Positions 11,301 to 24,053 are shown, counted from the first letter of the stretch. The stretch is DNA of 64,000 nucleotides from Apostichopus japonicus (GCF_037975245.1 NC_092579.1:9605001-9669000); one strand, 5' to 3'. Made by a program: numbers and translations. Notes: generated by a model from the letters alone, not told the origin.

Positions 11301-14197
11301 ACTAATACTTACAGCTCCCCTTGTAGGCACTTGTTGTAAAAGATCGGCAAAAGACGTCATCACCCGGGGTTCGAACCACGGATGCAAAAGAGAGTCTCGA
11401 TCATCAGCTCGTACAGTGCACCGAGCCATCGCGCCACTGTATGGACTGAGATATTAGGCGGATTAACTAATACTTACAGCTCCCCGTGTAGGCACTTGCT
11501 GTAAAAGATCGGCAAAAGACGTCATCACCCGGGGTTCGAACCACGGATGCAAAAGAGAGTCTCGATCATCAGCTCGTACAGTGCGCCGAGCCATCGCGCC
11601 ACTGTATGGATTGAGATATTAGGCGGATTAACTAATACTTACAGCTCCCCGTGTAGGCACTCGGCAAAAGACGTCATCACCCGGGGTTCGAACCACGGAT
11701 GCAAAAGAGAGTCTCGATCATCAGCTCGTACAGTGCGCCGAGCCATCGCGCCACTGTATGGACTGAGATATTTGGTGGATTAACTAATACTTACAGCTCC
11801 CCGTGTAGGCACTTGCTGTAAAAGATCGGCAAAAGACGTCATCACCCGGGGTTCGAACCACGGATGCAAAAGAGAGTCTCGATCATCAGCTCGTACAGTG
11901 CGCCGAGCCATCGCGCCACTGTATGGACTGAGATATTAGGCGGATTAACTAATACTTACAGCTCCCCGTGTAGGCACTCGGCAAAAGACGTCATCACCCG
12001 GGGTTCGAACCACGGATGCAAAAGAGAGTCTCGATCATCAGCTCGTACAGTGCGCCGAGCCATCGCGCCACTGTATGGACTGAGAAATTAGGCGGATTAA
12101 CTAATACTTACAGCTCCCCGTGTAGGCACTTGCTGTAAAAGATCGGCAAAAGACGTCATCACCCGGGGTTCGAACCACGGATGCAAAAGAGAGTCTCGAT
12201 CATCAGCTCGTACAGTGCGCCGAGCCATCGCGCCACTGTATGGACTGAGATATTAGGCGGATTAATTAATACTTACAGCTCCCCGTGTAGGCACTTGCTG
12301 TAAAAGATCGGCAAAAGACGTCATCACCCGGGGTTCGAAACACGGATGCAAAAGAGAGTCTCGATCATCAGCTCGTACAGTGCGCCGAGCCATCGCGCCA
12401 CTGTATGGACTGAGATATTAGGCGGATTAACTAATACTTACAGCTCCCCGTGTAGGCACTTGCTGTAAAAGATCGGCAAAAGACGTCATCACCCGGGGTT
12501 CGAACCACGGATGCAAAAGAGAGTCTCGATCATCAGCTCGTACAGTGCGCCGAGCCATCGCGCCACTGTATGGACTGAGATATTAGGTGGATTAACTAAT
12601 ACTTACAGCTCCCCGTGTAGGCACTCGGCAAAAGACGTCATCACCCGGGGTTCGAACCACGGATGCAAAAGAGAGTCTCGATCATCAGCTCGTACAGTGC
12701 GCCGAGCCATCGCGCCACTGTATGGACTGAGATAATAGGCGGATTAACTAATACTTACAGCTCCCCGTGTAGGCACTTGCTGTAAAAGATCGGCAAAAGA
12801 CGTCATCACCCGGGGTTCGAACCACGGATGCAAAAGAGAGTCTCGATCATCAGCTCGTACAGTGCGCCGAGCCATCGCGCCACTGTATGGACTGAGATAT
12901 TAGGTGGATTAACTAATACTTACAGCTCCCCGTGTAGGCACTTGCTGTAAAAGATCGGCAAAAGACGTCATCACCCGGGGTTCGAACCACGGATGCAAAA
13001 GAGAGTCTCGATCATCAGCTCGTACAGTGCGCCGAGCCATCGCGCCACTGTATGGACTGAGATATTAGGTGGATTAACTAATACTTACAGCTCCCCGTGT
13101 AGGCACTTGCTGTAAAAGATCGGCAAAAGACGTCATCACCCGAGGTTCGAACCACGGATGCAAAAGAGAGTCTCGATCATCAGCTCGTACAGTGCACCGA
13201 GCCATCGCGCCACTGTATGGACTGAGATATTAGGCGGATTAACTAATACTTACAGCTCCCCGTGTAGGCACTTGCTGTAAAAGATCGGCAAAAGACGTCA
13301 TCACCCGGGGTTCGAACCACGGATGCAAAAGAGAGTCTCGATCATCAGCTCGTACAGTACGCCGAGCCATCGCGCCACTGTATGGACTGAGATATTAGGT
13401 GGATTAACTAATACTTACAGCTCCCCGTGTAGGCACTCGGCAAAAGACGTCATCACCCGGGGCTCGAACCACGGATGCAAAAGAGAGTCTCGATCATCAG
13501 CTCGTACAGTGCGCCGAGCCATCGCGCCACTGTATGGATTGAGATATTAGGCGGATTAATTAATACTTACAGCTCCCCGTGTAGGCACTTGCTGTAAAAG
13601 ATCGGCAAAAGACGTCATCACCCGGGGTTCGAACCACGGATGCAAAAGAGAGTCTCGATCATCAGCTCGTACAGTGCGCCGAGCCATCGCGCCACTGTAT
13701 GGACTGAGATATTAGGCGGATTAATTAATACTTACAGCTCCCCGTGTAGGCACTTGCTGTAAAAGATCGGCAAAAGACGTCATCACCCGGGGTTCGAACC
13801 ACGGATGCAAAAGAGAGTCTCGATCATCAGCTCGTACAGTGCGCCGAGCCATCGCGTGACTGTATGGACTGAGATATTAGGCGGATTAACTAATACTTAC
13901 AGCTCCCCGTGTAGGCACTTGCTGTAAAAGATCGGCAAAAGACGTCATCACCCGGGGTTCGAACCACGGATGCAAAAGAGAGTCTCGATCATCAGCTCGT
14001 ACAGTGCGCCGAGCCATCGCGCCACTGTATGGACTGATATATTAGGTGGATTAACTAATACTTACAGCTCCCCGTGTAGGCACTCGGCAAAAGACGTCAT
14101 CACCCGGGGTTCGAACCACGGATGCAAAAGAGAGTCTCGATCATCAGCTCGTACAGTGCGCCGAGCCATCGCGCCACTGTATGGACTGAGATATTAG
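8388..14197 (+). repeat. Higher-order block, 2,905 bp period, two adjacent copies
   Basis: Copy 1 is about 8,388-11,292 and copy 2 about 11,293-14,197. Shared markers at constant 2,905 bp include ccccttgtaggcacttgttg (8,411 and 11,316), gtgcaccgag (8,511 and 11,416), gagaaatta (9,178 and 12,083), gttcgaaacacgg (9,429 and 12,334), gataatagg (9,826 and 12,731), cccgaggttcg (10,236 and 13,141), agtacgccgag (10,451 and 13,356) and gcgtgactg (10,950 and 13,855). Short-unit spacings match one for one: 317, 647, 812 and 647 bp. Copy 2 alone has atatttggtgg (11,769) and ggtgga near 13,069, so the copies have begun to diverge or be converted. Confidence 0.92.
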
Positions 14198-17100
14198 GCG
14201 GATTAACTAATACTTACAGCTCCCCGTGTAGGCACTTGCTGTAAAAGATCGGCAAAAGACGTCATCACCCGGGGTTCGAACCACGGATGCAAAAGAGAGT
14301 CTCGATCATCAGCTCGTACAGTGCGCCGAGCCATCGCGCCACTGTATGGACTGAGATATTAGGCGGATTAATTAATACTTACAGCTCCCCGTGTAGGCAC
14401 TTGCTGTAAAAGATCGGCAAAAGACGTCATCCCCCGGGGTTCGAACCACGGATGCAAAAGAGAGTCTCGATCATCAGCTCGTACAGTGCGCCGAGCCATC
14501 GCGCCACTGTATGGACTGAGATATTAGGCGGATTAACTAATACTTACAGCTCCCCGTGTAGGCACTTGCTGTAAAAGATCGGCAAAAGACGTCATCACCC
14601 GGGGTTCGAACCACGGATGCAAAAGAGAGTCTCGATCATCAGCTCGTACAGTGCGCCGAGCCATCGCGCCACTGTATGGACTGAGATATTAGGCGGATTA
14701 ACTAATACTTACAGCTCCCCGTGTAGGCACTTGCTGTAAAAGATCGGCAAAAGACGTCATCACCCGGGGTTCGAACCACGGATGCAAAAGAGAGTCTCGA
14801 TCATCAGCTCGTACAGTGCGCCGAGCCATCGCGCCACTGTATGGACTGAGATATTAGGCGGATTAACTAATACTTACAGCTCCCCGTGTAGGCACTTGCT
14901 GTAAAAGATCGGCAAAAGACGTCATCACCCGGGGTTCGAACCACGGATGCAAAAGAGAGTCTCGATCATCAGCTCGTACAGTGCGCCGAGCCATCGCGCC
15001 ACTGTATGGACTGAGATATTAGGCGGATTAACTAATACTTACAGCTCCCCGTGTAGGCACTTGCTGTAAAAGATCGGCAAAAGACGTCATCACCCGGGGT
15101 TCGAACCACGGATGCAAAAGAGAGTCTCGATCATCAGCTCGTACAGTGCGCCGAGCCATCGCGCCACTGTATGGACTGAGATATTAGGCGGATTAACTAA
15201 TACTTACAGCTCCCCGTGTAGGCACTTGCTGTAAAAGATCGGCAAAAGACGTCATCACCCGGGGTTCGAACCACGGATGCAAAAGAGAGTCTCGATCATC
15301 AGCTCGTACAGTGCGCCGAGCCATCGCGCCACTGTATGGACTGAGATATTAGGCGGATTAACTAATACTTACAGCTCCCCGTGTAGGCACTTGCTGTAAA
15401 AGATCGGCAAAAGACGTCATCACCCGGGGTTCGAACCACGGATGCAAAAGAGAGTCTCGATCATCAGCTCGTACAGTGCGCCGAGCCATCGCGCCACTGT
15501 ATGGACTGAGATATTAGGCGGATTAACTAATACTTACAGCTCCCCGTGTAGGCACTTGCTGTAAAAGATCGGCAAAAGACGTCATCACCCGGGGTTCGAA
15601 CCACGGATGCAAAAGAGAGTCTCGATCATCAGCTCGTACAGTGCGCCGAGCCATCGCGCCACTGTATGGACTGAGATATTAGGCGGATTAACTAATACTT
15701 ACAGCTCCCCGTGTAGGCACTTGCTGTAAAAGATCGGCAAAAGACGTCATCACCCGGGGTTCGAACCACGGATGCAAAAGAAAGTCTCGATCATCAGCTC
15801 GTACAGTGCGCCGAGCCATCGCGCCACTGTATGGACTGAGATATTAGGCGGATTAACTAATACTTACAGCTCCCCGTGTAGGCACTTGCTGTAAAAGATC
15901 GGCAAAAGACGTCATCACCCGGGGTTCGAACCACGGATGCAAAAGAGAGTCTCGATCATCAGCTCGTACAGTGCGCCGAGCCATCGCGCCACTGTATGGA
16001 CTGAGATATTAGGCGGATTAACTAATACTTACAGCTCCCCGTGTAGGCACTTGCTGTAAAAGATCGGCAAAAGACGTCATCACCCGGGGTTCGAACCACG
16101 GATGCAAAAGAGAGTCTCGATCATCAGCTCGTACAGTGCGCCGAGCCATCGCGCCACTGTATGGACTGAGATATTAGGCGGATTAACTAATACTTACAGC
16201 TCCCCGTGTAGGCACTTGCTGTAAAAGATCGGCAAAAGACGTCATCACCCGGGGTTCGAACCACGGATGCAAAAGAGAGTCTCGATCATCAGCTCGTACA
16301 GTGCGCCGAGCCATCGCGCCACTGTATGGACTGAGATATTAGGCGGATTAACTAATACTTACAGCTCCCCGTGTAGGCACTTGCTGTAAAAGATCGGCAA
16401 AAGACGTCATCACCCGGGGTTCGAACCACGGATGCAAAAGAGAGTCTCGATCATCAGCTCGTACAGTGCGCCGAGCCATCGCGCCACTGTATGGACTGAT
16501 ATATTAGGCGGATTAACTAATACTTACAGCTCCCCGTGTAGGCACTTGCTGTAAAAGATCGGCAAAAGACGTCATCACCCGGGGTTCGAACCACGGATGC
16601 AAAAGAGAGTCTCGATCATCAGCTCGTACAGTGCGCCGAGCCATCGCGCCACTGTATGGACTGAGAAATTAGGCGGATTAACTAATACTTACAGCTCCCC
16701 GTGTAGGCACTTGCTGTAAAAGATCGGCAAAAGACGTCATCACCCGGGGTTCGAACCACGGATGCAAAAGAGAGTCTCGATCATCAGCTCGTACAGTGCG
16801 CCGAGCCATCGCGCCACTGTATGGACTGAGATATTAGGCGGATTAATTAATACTTACAGCTCCCCGTGTAGGCACTTGCTGTAAAAGATCGGCAAAAGAC
16901 GTCATCACCCGGGGTTCGAAACACGGATGCAAAAGAGAGTCTCGATCATCAGCTCGTACAGTGCGCCGAGCCATCGCGCCACTGTATGGACTGAGATATT
17001 AGGCGGATTAACTAATACTTACAGCTCCCCGTGTAGGCACTTGCTGTAAAAGATCGGCAAAAGACGTCATCACCCGGGGTTCGAACCACGGATGCAAAAG

Positions 17101-20100
17101 AGAGTCTCGATCATCAGCTCGTACAGTGCGCCGAGCCATCGCGCCACTGTATGGACTGAGATATTAGGTGGATTAACTAATACTTACAGCTCCCCGTGTA
17201 GGCACTCGGCAAAAGACGTCATCACCCGGGGTTCGAACCACGGATGCAAAAGAGAGTCTCGATCATCAGCTCGTACAGTGCGCCGAGCCATCGCGCCACT
17301 GTATGGACTGAGATAATAGGCGGATTAACTAATACTTACAGCTCCCCGTGTAGGCACTTGCTGTAAAAGATCGGCAAAAGACGTCATCACCCAGGGTTCG
17401 AACCACGGATGCAAAAGAGAGTCTCGATCATCAGCTCGTACAGTGCGCCGAGCCATCGCGCCACTGTATGGACTGAGATATTAGGTGGATTAACTAATAC
17501 TTACAGCTCCCCGTGTAGGCACTTGCTGTAAAAGATCGGCAAAAGACGTCATCACCCGGGGTTCGAACCACGGATGCAAAAGAGAGTCTCGATCATCAGC
17601 TCGTACAGTGCGCCGAGCCATCGCGCCACTGTATGGACTGAGATATTAGGTGGATTAACTAATACTTACAGCTCCCCGTGTAGGCACTTGCTGTAAAAGA
17701 TCGGCAAAAGACGTCATCACCCGAGGTTCGAACCACGGATGCAAAAGAGAGTCTCGATCATCAGCTCGTACAGTGCACCGAGCCATCGCGCCACTGTATG
17801 GACTGAGATATTAGGCGGATTAACTAATACTTACAGCTCCCCGTGTAGGCACTTGCTGTAAAAGATCGGCAAAAGACGTCATCACCCGGGGTTCGAACCA
17901 CGGATGCAAAAGAGAGTCTCGATCATCAGCTCGTACAGTACGCCGAGCCATCGCGCCACTGTATGGACTGAGATATTAGGTGGATTAACTAATACTTACA
18001 GCTCCCCGTGTAGGCACTCGGCAAAAGACGTCATCACCCGGGGCTCGAACCACGGATGCAAAAGAGAGTCTCGATCATCAGCTCGTACAGTGCGCCGAGC
18101 CATCGCGCCACTGTATGGATTGAGATATTAGGCGGATTAATTAATACTTACAGCTCCCCGTGTAGGCACTTGCTGTAAAAGATCGGCAAAAGACGTCATC
18201 ACCCGGGGTTCGAACCACGGATGCAAAAGAGAGTCTCGATCATCAGCTCGTACAGTGCGCCGAGCCATCGCGCCACTGTATGGACTGAGATATTAGGCGG
18301 ATTAATTAATACTTACAGCTCCCCGTGTAGGCACTTGCTGTAAAAGATCGGCAAAAGACGTCATCACCCGGGGTTCGAACCACGGATGCAAAAGAGAGTC
18401 TCGATCATCAGCTCGTACAGTGCGCCGAGCCATCGCGCCACTGTATGGACTGAGATATTAGGCGGATTAACTAATACTTACAGCTCCCCGTGTAGGCACT
18501 TGCTGTAAAAGATCGGCAAAAGACGTCATCACCCGGGGTTCGAACCACGGATGCAAAAGAGAGTCTCGATCATCAGCTCGTACAGTGCGCCGAGCCATCG
18601 CGCCACTGTATGGACTGATATATTAGGTGGATTAACTAATACTTACAGCTCCCCGTGTAGGCACTCGGCAAAAGACGTCATCACCCGGGGTTCGAACCAC
18701 GGATGCAAAAGAGAGTCTCGATCATCAGCTCGTACAGTGCGCCGAGCCATCGCGCCACTGTATGGACTGAGATATTAGGCGGATTAACTAATACTTACAG
18801 CTCCCCGTGTAGGCACTTGCTGTAAAAGATCGGCAAAAGACGTCATCACCCGGGGTTCGAACCACGGATGCAAAAGAGAGTCTCGATCATCAGCTCGTAC
18901 AGTGCGCCGAGCCATCGCGCCACTGTATGGACTGAGATATTAGGCGGATTAATTAATACTTACAGCTCCCCGTGTAGGCACTTGCTGTAAAAGATCGGCA
19001 AAAGACGTCATCCCCCGGGGTTCGAACCACGGATGCAAAAGAGAGTCTCGATCATCAGCTCGTACAGTGCGCCGAGCCATCGCGCCACTGTATGGACTGA
19101 GATATTAGGCGGATTAACTAATACTTACAGCTCCCCGTGTAGGCACTTGCTGTAAAAGATCGGCAAAAGACGTCATCACCCGGGGTTCGAACCACGGATG
19201 CAAAAGAGAGTCTCGATCATCAGCTCGTACAGTGCGCCGAGCCATCGCGCCACTGTATGGACTGAGATATTAGGCGGATTAACTAATACTTACAGCTCCC
19301 CGTGTAGGCACTTGCTGTAAAAGATCGGCAAAAGACGTCATCACCCGGGGTTCGAACCACGGATGCAAAAGAGAGTCTCGATCATCAGCTCGTACAGTGC
19401 GCCGAGCCATCGCGCCACTGTATGGACTGAGATATTAGGCGGATTAACTAATACTTACAGCTCCCCGTGTAGGCACTTGCTGTAAAAGATCGGCAAAAGA
19501 CGTCATCACCCGGGGTTCGAACCACGGATGCAAAGGAGAGTCTCGATCATCAGCTCGTACAGTGCGCCGAGCCATCGCGCCACTGTATGGACTGAGATAT
19601 TAGGCGGATTAACTAATACTTACAGCTCCCCGTGTAGGCACTTGCTGTAAAAGATCGGCAAAAGACGTCATCACCCGGGGTTCGAACCACGGATGCAAAA
19701 GAGAGTCTCGATCATCAGCTCGTACAGTGCGCCGAGCCATCGCGCCACTCTATGGACTGAGATATTAGGCGGATTAACTAATACTTACAGCTCCCCGTGT
19801 AGGCACTTGCTGTAAAAGATCGGCAAAAGACGTCATCACCCGGGGTTCGAACCACGGATGCAAAAGAGAGTCTCGATCATCAGCTCGTACAGTGCGCCGA
19901 GCCATCGCGCCACTGTATGGACTGAGATATTAGGCGGATTAACTAATACTTACAGCTCCCCGTGTAGGCACTTGCTGTAAAAGATCGGCAAAAGACGTCA
20001 TCACCCGGGGTTCGAACCACGGATGCAAAAGAGAGTCTCGATCATCAGCTCGTACAGTGCGCCGAGCCATCGCGCCACTGTATGGACTGAGATATTAGGT

Positions 20101-21175
20101 GGATTAACTAATACTTACAGCTCCCCGTGTAGGCACTTGCTGTAAAAGATCGGCAAAAGACGTCATCACCCGGGGTTCGAACCACGGATGCAAAAGAGAG
20201 TCTCGATCATCAGCTCGTACAGTGCGCCGAGCCATCGCGCCACTGTATGGACTGAGATATTAGGCGGATTAACTAATACTTACAGCTCCCCGTGTAGGCA
20301 CTTGCTGTAAAAGATCGGCAAAAGACGTCATCACCCGGGGTTCGAACCACGGATGCAAAAGAAAGTCTCGATCATCAGCTCGTACAGTGCGCCGAGCCAT
20401 CGCGCCACTGTATGGACTGAGATATTAGGCGGATTAACTAATACTTACAGCTCCCCGTGTAGGCACTTGCTGTAAAAGATCGGCAAAAGACGTCATCACC
20501 CGGGGTTCGAACCACGGATGCAAAAGAGAGTCTCGATCATCAGCTCGTACAGTGCGCCGAGCCATCGCGCCACTGTATGGACTGAGATATTAGGCGGATT
20601 AACTAATACTTACAGCTCCCCGTGTAGGCACTTGCTGTAAAAGATCGGCAAAAGACGTCATCACCCGGGGTTCGAACCACGGATGCAAAAGAGAGTCTCG
20701 ATCATCAGCTCGTACAGTGCGCCGAGCCATCGCGCCACTGTATGGACTGAGATATTAGGCGGATTAACTAATACTTACAGCTCCCCGTGTAGGCACTTGC
20801 TGTAAAAGATCGGCAAAAGACGTCATCACCCGGGGTTCGAACCACGGATGCAAAAGAGAGTCTCGATCATCAGCTCGTACAGTGCGCCGAGCCATCGCGC
20901 CACTGTATGGACTGAGATATTAGGCGGATTAACTAATACTTACAGCTCCCCGTGTAGGCACTTGCTGTAAAAGATCGGCAAAAGACGTCATCACCCGGGG
21001 TTCGAACCACGGATGCAAAAGAGAGTCTCGATCATCAGCTCGTACAGTGCGCCGAGCCATCGCGCCACTGTATGGACTGAGATATTAGGCGGATTAACTA
21101 ATACTTACAGCTCCCCGTGTAGGCACTTGCTGTAAAAGATCGGCAAAAGACGTCATCACCCGGGGTTCGAACCAC
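12014..21175 (+). repeat. Higher-order block, 4,581 bp period, two adjacent copies
   Basis: Copy 1 is about 12,014-16,594 and copy 2 about 16,595-21,175. Short units at 12,509, 13,321 and 13,968 match 17,090, 17,902 and 18,549. Other shared markers are gagaaatta (12,083 and 16,664), gtcatccccc (14,427 and 19,008) and aaaagaaagtctcg (about 15,775 and 20,356). Copy 1 overlaps the second copy of the 2,905 bp block, so the 4,581 bp duplication is the later event. Copy-specific changes include gcgtgactg lost in copy 2 (ccac at about 18,437), cccagggttcg (17,391), aaaggagag (19,533), cactctatgg (19,747) and ggtgga near 20,098. Confidence 0.92.
14120..17089 (+). repeat. Run of 18 consecutive long monomers, highly homogeneous
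   Basis: Between the short units at 13,968 and 17,090 lie 18 uninterrupted 165 bp units. The central ones, about 14,615-16,430, are almost base-identical, with only isolated changes (gaaagtctcg near 15,780, gatatattaggcgg near 16,499). The equivalent run 18,701-21,670 also has 18 units. Such homogeneity suggests recent local expansion or conversion. Confidence 0.85.
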
Positions 21176-21670
21176 GGATGCAAAAGAGAGTCTCGATCAT
21201 CAGCTCGTACAGTGCGCCGAGCCATCGCGCCACTGTATGGACTGAGATATTAGGCGGATTAACTAATACTTACAGCTCCCCGTGTAGGCACTTGCTGTAA
21301 AAGATCGGCAAAAGACGTCATCACCCGGGGTTCGAACCACGGATGCAAAAGAGAGTCTCGATCATCCGCTCGTACAGTGCGCCGAGCCATCGCGCCACTG
21401 TATGGACTGAGATATTAGGTGGATTAACTAATACTTACAGCTCCCCGTGTAGGCACTTGCTGTAAAAGATCGGCAAAAGACGTCATCACCCGGGGTTCGA
21501 ACCACGGATGCAAAAGAGAGTCTCGATCATCAGCTCGTACAGTGCGCCGAGCCATCGCGCCACTGTATGGACTGAGATATTAGGCGGATTAACTAATACT
21601 TACAGCTCCCCGTGTAGGCACTTGCTGTAAAAGATCGGCAAAAGACGTCATCACCCGGGGTTCGAACCAC
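18701..21670 (+). repeat. Second run of 18 consecutive long monomers
   Basis: This is the counterpart, 4,581 bp downstream, of the run at 14,120-17,089. It has the same unit count, shared gtcatccccc and gaaagtctcg markers, and a few private substitutions. Its last three units belong to the next block (the catccgctcg unit at 21,341). Confidence 0.85.
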
Positions 21671-22786
21671 GGATGCAAAAGAGAGTCTCGATCATCAGCT
21701 CGTACAGTGCGCCGAGCCATCGCGCCACTGTATGGACTGAGATCTTAGGTGGATTAACTAATACTTACAGCTCCCCGTGTAGGCACTCGGCAAAAGACGT
21801 CATCACCCGGGGTTCGAACCACGGATGCAAAAGAGAGTCTCGATCATCAGCTCGTACAGTGCGCCGAGCCATCGCGCCACTGTATGGACTGAGATATTAG
21901 GCGGATTAACTAATACTTACAGCTCCCCGTGTAGGCACTTGCTGTAAAAGATCGGCAAAAGACGTCATCACCCGGGGTTCGAACCACGGATGCAAAAGAG
22001 AGTCTCGATCATCAGCTCGTACAGTGCGCCGAGCCATCGCGCCACTGTATGGACTGAGATATTAGGCGGATTAATTAATACTTACAGCTCCCCGTGTAGG
22101 CACTTGCTGTAAAAGATCGGCAAAAGACATCATCACCCGGGGTTCGAACCACGGATGCAAAAGAGAGTCTCGATCATCAGCTCGTACAGTGCGCCGAGCC
22201 ATCGCGCCACTGTATGGACTGAGATATTAGGTGGATTAACTAATACTTACAGCTCCCCGTGTAGGCATTCGGCAAAAGACGTCATCACCCGGGGTTCGAA
22301 CCACGGATGCAAAAGAGAGTCTCGATCATCAGCTCGTACAGTGCGCCGAGCCATCGCACCACTGTATGGACTGAGATAATAGGCGGATTAATTAATACTT
22401 ACAGCTCCTCGTGTATGCACTTGCTGTAAAAGATCGGCAAAAGACGTCATCACCCGGGGTTCGAACCACGGAATCAAAAGAGAGTCTCGATCATCAGCTC
22501 GTACAGTGCGCCGAGCCATCGCGCCACTGTATGGACTGAGATATTAGGCGGATTAACTAATACTTACAGCTCCCCGTGTAGGCACTTGCTGTAAAAGATC
22601 GGCAAAAGACGTCATCACCCGGGGTTCGAACCACGGATGCAAAAGAGAGTCTCGATCATCAGCTCGTACAGTGCGCCGAGCCATCGCGCCACTGTATGGA
22701 CTGAGATATTAGGTGGATTAACTAATACTTACAGCTCCCCGTGTAGGCACTCGGCAAAAGACGTCATCACCCGGGGTTCGAACCAC

Positions 22787-22952
22787 GGATGCAAAAGAGA
22801 GTCTCGATCATCAGCTCGTACAGTGCGCCGAGCCATCGCGCCACTGTATGGACTGAGATATTAGGCGGATTAACTAATACTTACAGCTCCCCGTGTAGGC
22901 ACTTGCTGTAAAAGATCGGCAAAAGACGTCCATCACCCGGGGTTCGAACCAC
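22787..22952 (+). repeat. 166 bp monomer, 1 bp insertion (gacgtccatc)
   Basis: An extra C follows gacgtc. The identical insertion is present in the unit 26,325-26,490, exactly 3,538 bp downstream, so it predates that block duplication. Confidence 0.92.
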
Positions 22953-23741
22953 GGATGCAAAAGAGAGTCTCGATCATCAGCTCGTACAGTGCGCCGAGCC
23001 ATCGCGCCACTGTATGGACTGAGATATTAGGCGGATTAATTAATACTTACAGCTCCCCGTGTAGGCACTTGCTGTAAAAGATCGGCAAAAGACGTCATCA
23101 CCCGGGGTTCGAACCACGGATGCAAAAGAGAGTCTCGATCATCAGCTCGTACAGTGCGCCGAGCCATCGCGCCACTGTATGGACTGAGATATTAGGCGGA
23201 TTAACTAATACTTACAGCTCCCCGTGTAGGCACTTGCTGTAAAAGATCGGCAAAAGACGTCATCACCCGGGGTTCGAACCACGGATGCAAAAGAGAGTCT
23301 CGATCATCAGCTCGTACAGTGCGCCGAGCCATCGCGCCACTGTATGGACTGAGATATTAGGCGGATTAACTAATACTTACAGCTCCCCGTGTAGGCACTT
23401 GCTGTAAAAGATCGGCAAAAGACGTCATCACCCGGGGTTCGAACCACGGATGCAAAAGAGAGTCTCGATCATCAGCTCGTACAGTGCGCCGAGCCATCGC
23501 GCCACTGTATGGACTGAGATATTAGGCGGATTAACTAATACTTACAGCTCCCCGTGTAGGCACTTGCTGTAAAAGATCGGCAAAAGACGTCATCACCCGG
23601 GGTTCGAACCACGGATGCAAAAGAGAGTCTCGATCATCAGCTCGTACAGTGCGCCGAGCCATCGCGCCACTGTATGGACTGAGATATTAGGCGGATTAAT
23701 TAATACTTACAGCTCCCCGTGTAGGCACTTGCTGTAAAAGA

Positions 23742-23945
23742 TCGGCAAAAGACGTCATCACCCGGGGTTCGAACCACGGATGCAAAAGAGAGTCTCGATC
23801 ATCAGCTCGTACAGTGCGCCGAGCCATCGCGCCACTGTATGGACTGAGATATTAGGCGGATGGCTCGGCGCACTGTACGAGCTGATGATCGAGACTCTCT
23901 TTTGCATCCGTGGTTCGAACCCCGGGTGATGACGTCTTTTGCCGA
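23742..23945. repeat. 87 bp perfect inverted repeat with 30 bp spacer
   Basis: The left arm (23,742-23,828) is the normal array reading tcggcaaaag...gccgagccatc across a monomer junction. The right arm (23,859-23,945) is its exact reverse complement, created by the inverted insert. The 30 bp spacer is ordinary monomer sequence. Long closely spaced arms like this can extrude as a hairpin, which is relevant both to how the structure arose and to its stability. It is unique in the window, and the related block 3,538 bp downstream lacks it. Confidence 0.93.
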
Positions 23946-24053
23946 GTGTATGGACTGAGATATTAGGCGGATTAACTAATACTTACAGCTCCCCGTGTAG
24001 GCACTTGCTGTAAAAGATCGGCAAAAGACGTCATCACCCGGGGTTCGAACCAC
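23778..24053 (+). repeat. Composite 276 bp unit with inverted 85 bp insert
   Basis: The unit runs normally to 23,861 (offset 84), then 85 bp (23,862-23,946) read in the opposite orientation, then the unit resumes at offset 59 (23,947) and finishes normally. Offsets 59-84 are therefore present twice, at 23,836-23,861 and 23,947-23,972, as a perfect 26 bp direct repeat flanking the insert. The insert starts ggctcggcg and ends ttgccgag. Its reverse complement runs from ctcggcaaaag across a monomer junction to cgccgagcc. The ctcggc end matches the short-unit junction; an adjacent long unit would give atcggc. Ambiguous bases at the joins are gat on the left and tg on the right. Total excess over 165 is 111 = 85 + 26. 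Confidence 0.95.

Noticed and set aside
23862-23946. Independent mobile element insertion
   Set aside because: The inserted 85 bp is satellite sequence itself in reverse orientation; it has no foreign sequence, transposase or element-type termini beyond a 6 bp ctcggc/gccgag match. Retroposition of a satellite transcript remains open as a finding.
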